64,000 nucleotides of DNA from Dehalococcoidia bacterium (GTDB lineage Bacteria; Chloroflexota; Dehalococcoidia; GIF9; UBA5629). The notes under the pieces were generated by a model. The model did not search any database, was not told the origin of the DNA, and saw only the letters and a program-made list of their open reading frames with translations. Position numbers and translations under genes: made by a program. This document shows positions 62,064-64,000 of this stretch, piece by piece. Location of the stretch: NCBI GenBank assembly GCA_041653995.1, contig JBAZEK010000001.1, forward strand, positions 434,001-498,000, read 5' to 3'. The first letter of the stretch is position 1, and every line of letters starts with the position of its first letter.

Positions 62064-62897
62064 CTAAGCTTTGCGTGCTGCCACCAGTAAAATACCCGGT
62101 CCACCATGAACTCCCAGCGAGGCTCCAAGCTGGTTCACGATGATTTTATCGGCCGGCAGCGCGCTGCTTAGATCCGCTTTCAGTTGTTCTGCTACTGCCC
62201 AGGATGCGCTGTGTACGATAGCAACTTCGGAAAGGGGAAGGTTCTCCCTGACAAAGTTCGCGAGCCTCTCCACTCCTTTGCGGTACAGCCTGACCGCGCC
62301 TACCAGGTGCACCTCTCCATTGCGGAAGGTCAATAAAGGTTTAATATTCAATATACTGGCTATTTTGCCGACCGATTTGTTGATGCGTCCTCCGGCGATG
62401 GTGTACTTAAGCGTATCGAAGATACCCAGCATCTTAATATCCGATATAGCTTTTCGTGCCTCATCCACAACATCTTTCAGGGTACCTCCTGCTGCAGCAA
62501 TACGCGCTGCAGCTATTGCCGCCAGCCCCAATCCCATGGAATTGAGTTGCGAATCGATTACAGTCACCGGTATATGGTCCGCCACCGATTTAGCGGCCTG
62601 TAGCGACGCGTTAAAAGTACCGCTTAACTTGGCTGATACATGTATGGATAATATGCCGTCACAGCGCTTTGACAGCTTCATATATGTATTCTCAAAGTCA
62701 GGTTGAGTGGGCTGCGAAGTAGTAGGCAGGACATCAGTTGAGACCAGCCGCTGGAAGAACTCATCAGGCATCATGTCAATTCCATCGCGGTAGGTCTGTC
62801 CTTGCCAAAGGATATAAATAGGTATCACCTCGATTCCAAGATCCTGTGCCAGCGCCACCGGTATATCGGATGTGCTGTCCGTTACAACTCCTACCAA
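62064..62897 (-). CDS. DegV family fatty-acid-binding protein
   Basis: A 277-residue DegV/FakB-type protein that binds a fatty acid. VVTDSTSDIP, TSQPTQPDF and HVSAKLSGTFNASL are the family sites that touch the carboxylate, and DTLKYTIAGGRIN is the loop preceding the second lobe. A TTG start at 62897 is chosen because GGAGG lies 8 bases upstream; the ATG at 62951 lies inside the upstream gene. The fatty-acid kinase FakA is not adjacent. Confidence 0.9.
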   Translation of the reverse strand: MVGVVTDSTSDIPVALAQDLGIEVIPIYILWQGQTYRDGIDMMPDEFFQRLVSTDVLPTTSQPTQPDFENTYMKLSKRCDGILSIHVSAKLSGTFNASLQAAKSVADHIPVTVIDSQLNSMGLGLAAIAAARIAAAGGTLKDVVDEARKAISDIKMLGIFDTLKYTIAGGRINKSVGKIASILNIKPLLTFRNGEVHLVGAVRLYRKGVERLANFVRENLPLSEVAIVHSASWAVAEQLKADLSSALPADKIIVNQLGASLGVHGGPGILLVAARKA

Positions 62898-62913
62898 CCC
62901 AATCACCTCCAGT

Positions 62914-63453
62914 TTATTTTTGAGGGAACCAGGCAGCCCATATGAACGCATCCATTATGCCGGTCTGAACAAAGAATGCAGCTGCCCCGGCCACAGCCAT
63001 CCAATAGGACCAGGCCGGTTCACGAATATTGCTGCTGAGCAGGGCTGCCAGAAGGGCAAGCGAAGCTAATCCAACTACAAACAGAACAATGCGCACACCC
63101 CACCAGGTTAAAGGGTTCGGCTTGTCCAGCCAGAGGAAAGTGAGAGGCATCCAGATCGCCGAAGGCAACAGTATACCGATGAATATGATGTTGATCAGCT
63201 CAAAACCATAGCTGTTGGCAAAGAGCAGTTTCTTAGCATCCAGGTGAAACAGGATGAAATAAGCAAAGAGCAGATAGCCGATGGCGGCCAGCGGCATGGT
63301 GACAAGATTGATCTTTTGAACCAGTTTGGGTACACCGCCCCACAGCTCAAGCCCTTTACCTGGATGCTGTATCAGTCCGACGGCATAGCTGCCCAGCACT
63401 GCGATTCCACCCAGGACGTTAATGACCAGGAAGATGATCTTTGATACATCCAT
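62914..63453 (-). CDS. Five-helix membrane protein, unknown
   Basis: A 179-residue integral membrane protein with about five helices and the aromatic-rich end DAFIWAAWFPQK. No family was recognised. It precedes the DegV gene by 16 bases on the same strand and is probably co-transcribed. Starts with ATG at 63453; GAGGTGGGTCA lies just upstream (rc of about 63454-63463). Confidence 0.7.
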   Translation of the reverse strand: MDVSKIIFLVINVLGGIAVLGSYAVGLIQHPGKGLELWGGVPKLVQKINLVTMPLAAIGYLLFAYFILFHLDAKKLLFANSYGFELINIIFIGILLPSAIWMPLTFLWLDKPNPLTWWGVRIVLFVVGLASLALLAALLSSNIREPAWSYWMAVAGAAAFFVQTGIMDAFIWAAWFPQK

Positions 63454-63621
63454 TGACCCACCTCACACGCAGTTAAAATTAGTAAACTCTATGACCTAAG
63501 GTTATTGTATTCGAAATCAGGTCACCTGCAAAATGGTGGCAGGCAGTCGGAACTCCCGCTTTTCAGGGTCAGCCGGAATGAGGCGGGTATCTTTCGGCGT
63601 CCCGTTAAGATTCAAAGTCCA

Positions 63622-63650
63622 TTGACACGGGCCAAAAATCTTGATAGTCT
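63622..63650 (+). promoter_or_regulatory. Promoter of the TetR-like gene
   Basis: A perfect TTGACA (63622-63627) and TAGTCT (63645-63650), 17 bases apart, with TGA before the -10. Layout is the same as at nadK. Transcription would start near 63657, inside the operator palindrome. Confidence 0.6.
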
Positions 63651-63653
63651 GAA

Positions 63654-63670
63654 TGACTGACAATCAGTCA
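63654..63670. promoter_or_regulatory. Perfect palindromic operator
   Basis: TGACTGA and TCAGTCA form a perfect 7-base inverted repeat with three bases between. It covers the predicted transcription start, 8 bases before the TetR ATG. This is the usual geometry for TetR self-repression. Confidence 0.75.
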
Positions 63671-63678
63671 TAACCGAG

Positions 63679-64000
63679 ATGGCCAGAAAAGCAGTGCCGG
63701 GCAGGCAGGGTGAAATACTCGCTGCCGCGCGTGAATTATTCCGCCAGCAGGGTTATGCTCGCACGAGCATGTCCCAGATAGCGGCGCGGTCGGGGGTCGC
63801 GCACGGCACGGTTTATCTTTATTACAATTCCAAGCTGGCTGTGGCAGACGCTCTGGTGGAGGATTATATCACCGGTATATCGGATATTTTACAGAAGTCG
63901 CTGTCAGGCTCACTGGGACCCCAGCAGATCAGGACGGTTGTGCATCAGGTGCTCGCGCATGCTTCACGGAATGCAGATGTGGTGCGTTTGCTGGACATCC
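63679..64000 (+). CDS. TetR/AcrR family regulator, 3' end missing
   Basis: 107 codons of an N-terminal DNA-binding domain, cut by the window end. Reads MARKAVPGRQGEILAAAREL, then a helix-turn-helix (TSMSQIAARSGVAHGTVYLY) and YNSKLAVADAL, the normal TetR pattern. No strong Shine-Dalgarno; ATG at 63679 fits the family. It is divergent from the membrane protein/DegV pair, and its operator also lies in that intergenic region, so it may control both. Confidence 0.9.
   Translation, partial: MARKAVPGRQGEILAAARELFRQQGYARTSMSQIAARSGVAHGTVYLYYNSKLAVADALVEDYITGISDILQKSLSGSLGPQQIRTVVHQVLAHASRNADVVRLLDI

Overview
The window reads as a chromosomal segment of a strictly or facultatively anaerobic bacterium, most likely a Chloroflexota member near the Dehalococcoidia. 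This is inferred from content and layout: an 11-subunit complex I operon (nuoABCDHIJKLMN) with no nuoE, nuoF or nuoG, a TCA-type cluster built from LeuC/LeuD-like aconitase subunits, isocitrate dehydrogenase and a two-subunit class I fumarase, a glycyl-independent 4-hydroxybutyryl-CoA dehydratase homologue, and several ferredoxin/rubredoxin-type redox proteins. No rRNA, CRISPR array, phage or transposase was seen. Two tRNA genes (Lys-TTT and Gly-CCC) lie near the right end.

Layout. 1-9.8 kb: housekeeping genes (end of priA, def, leuS, acyl-CoA dehydrogenase, yggS-proC) with a repetitive membrane protein and a small zinc protease on the other strand. 9.8-11.9 kb, minus strand: methyltransferase, ferredoxin, and the rsmD-coaD pair. 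12.0-22.2 kb: the nuo operon, tightly coupled, with a good promoter in front of nuoA and a small extra gene between nuoK and nuoL. 22.2-25.0 kb: an AT-rich island of orphan genes (two small membrane proteins, a lipoprotein, a degenerate GIY-YIG-like protein). 25.1-31.2 kb: nadK-GNAT-Nudix on the plus strand, facing a minus-strand leuC-leuD-icd-fumarase operon. 31.4-33.1 kb: folP-folK-PTPS, in which the PTPS carries a motif suggesting it replaces FolB. 33.1-36.8 kb: Trm112-like protein, isochorismatase-like hydrolase, a glutaredoxin plus ferredoxin:thioredoxin-reductase/rubredoxin fusion pair, a membrane protein and an SGNH-type hydrolase ending at a strong terminator. 36.9-39.0 kb: tetR and 4-hydroxybutyryl-CoA dehydratase.

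39.2-54.2 kb is the most unusual part. All genes lie on the plus strand: methylmalonate-semialdehyde-type dehydrogenase, an IolD-like ThDP enzyme, split transketolase, an RpiB/LacA-like isomerase, a Gfo/Idh/MocA oxidoreductase, two membrane proteins (one a phosphoesterase), a three-domain SCP2 / Gfo-Idh-MocA / M24 peptidase-like fusion, a BKACE-type beta-keto acid cleavage enzyme, an SDR and an extended SDR. Taken together they suggest oxidation of a polyol, cyclitol or sugar acid, C-C bond cleavage, and delivery of the fragments as acyl-CoA and pentose-pathway intermediates. The substrate is not evident, and no kinase or transporter is encoded with them.

54.2-64 kb: an unusually short pyruvate phosphate dikinase, a LuxI/FeeM-like acyltransferase, a secreted 5'-nucleotidase lipoprotein, a gamma-carbonic anhydrase-like protein, cobalamin adenosyltransferase, the two tRNAs, a DegV protein with a membrane partner, and a TetR regulator cut off by the window end with a perfect operator palindrome in front of it.
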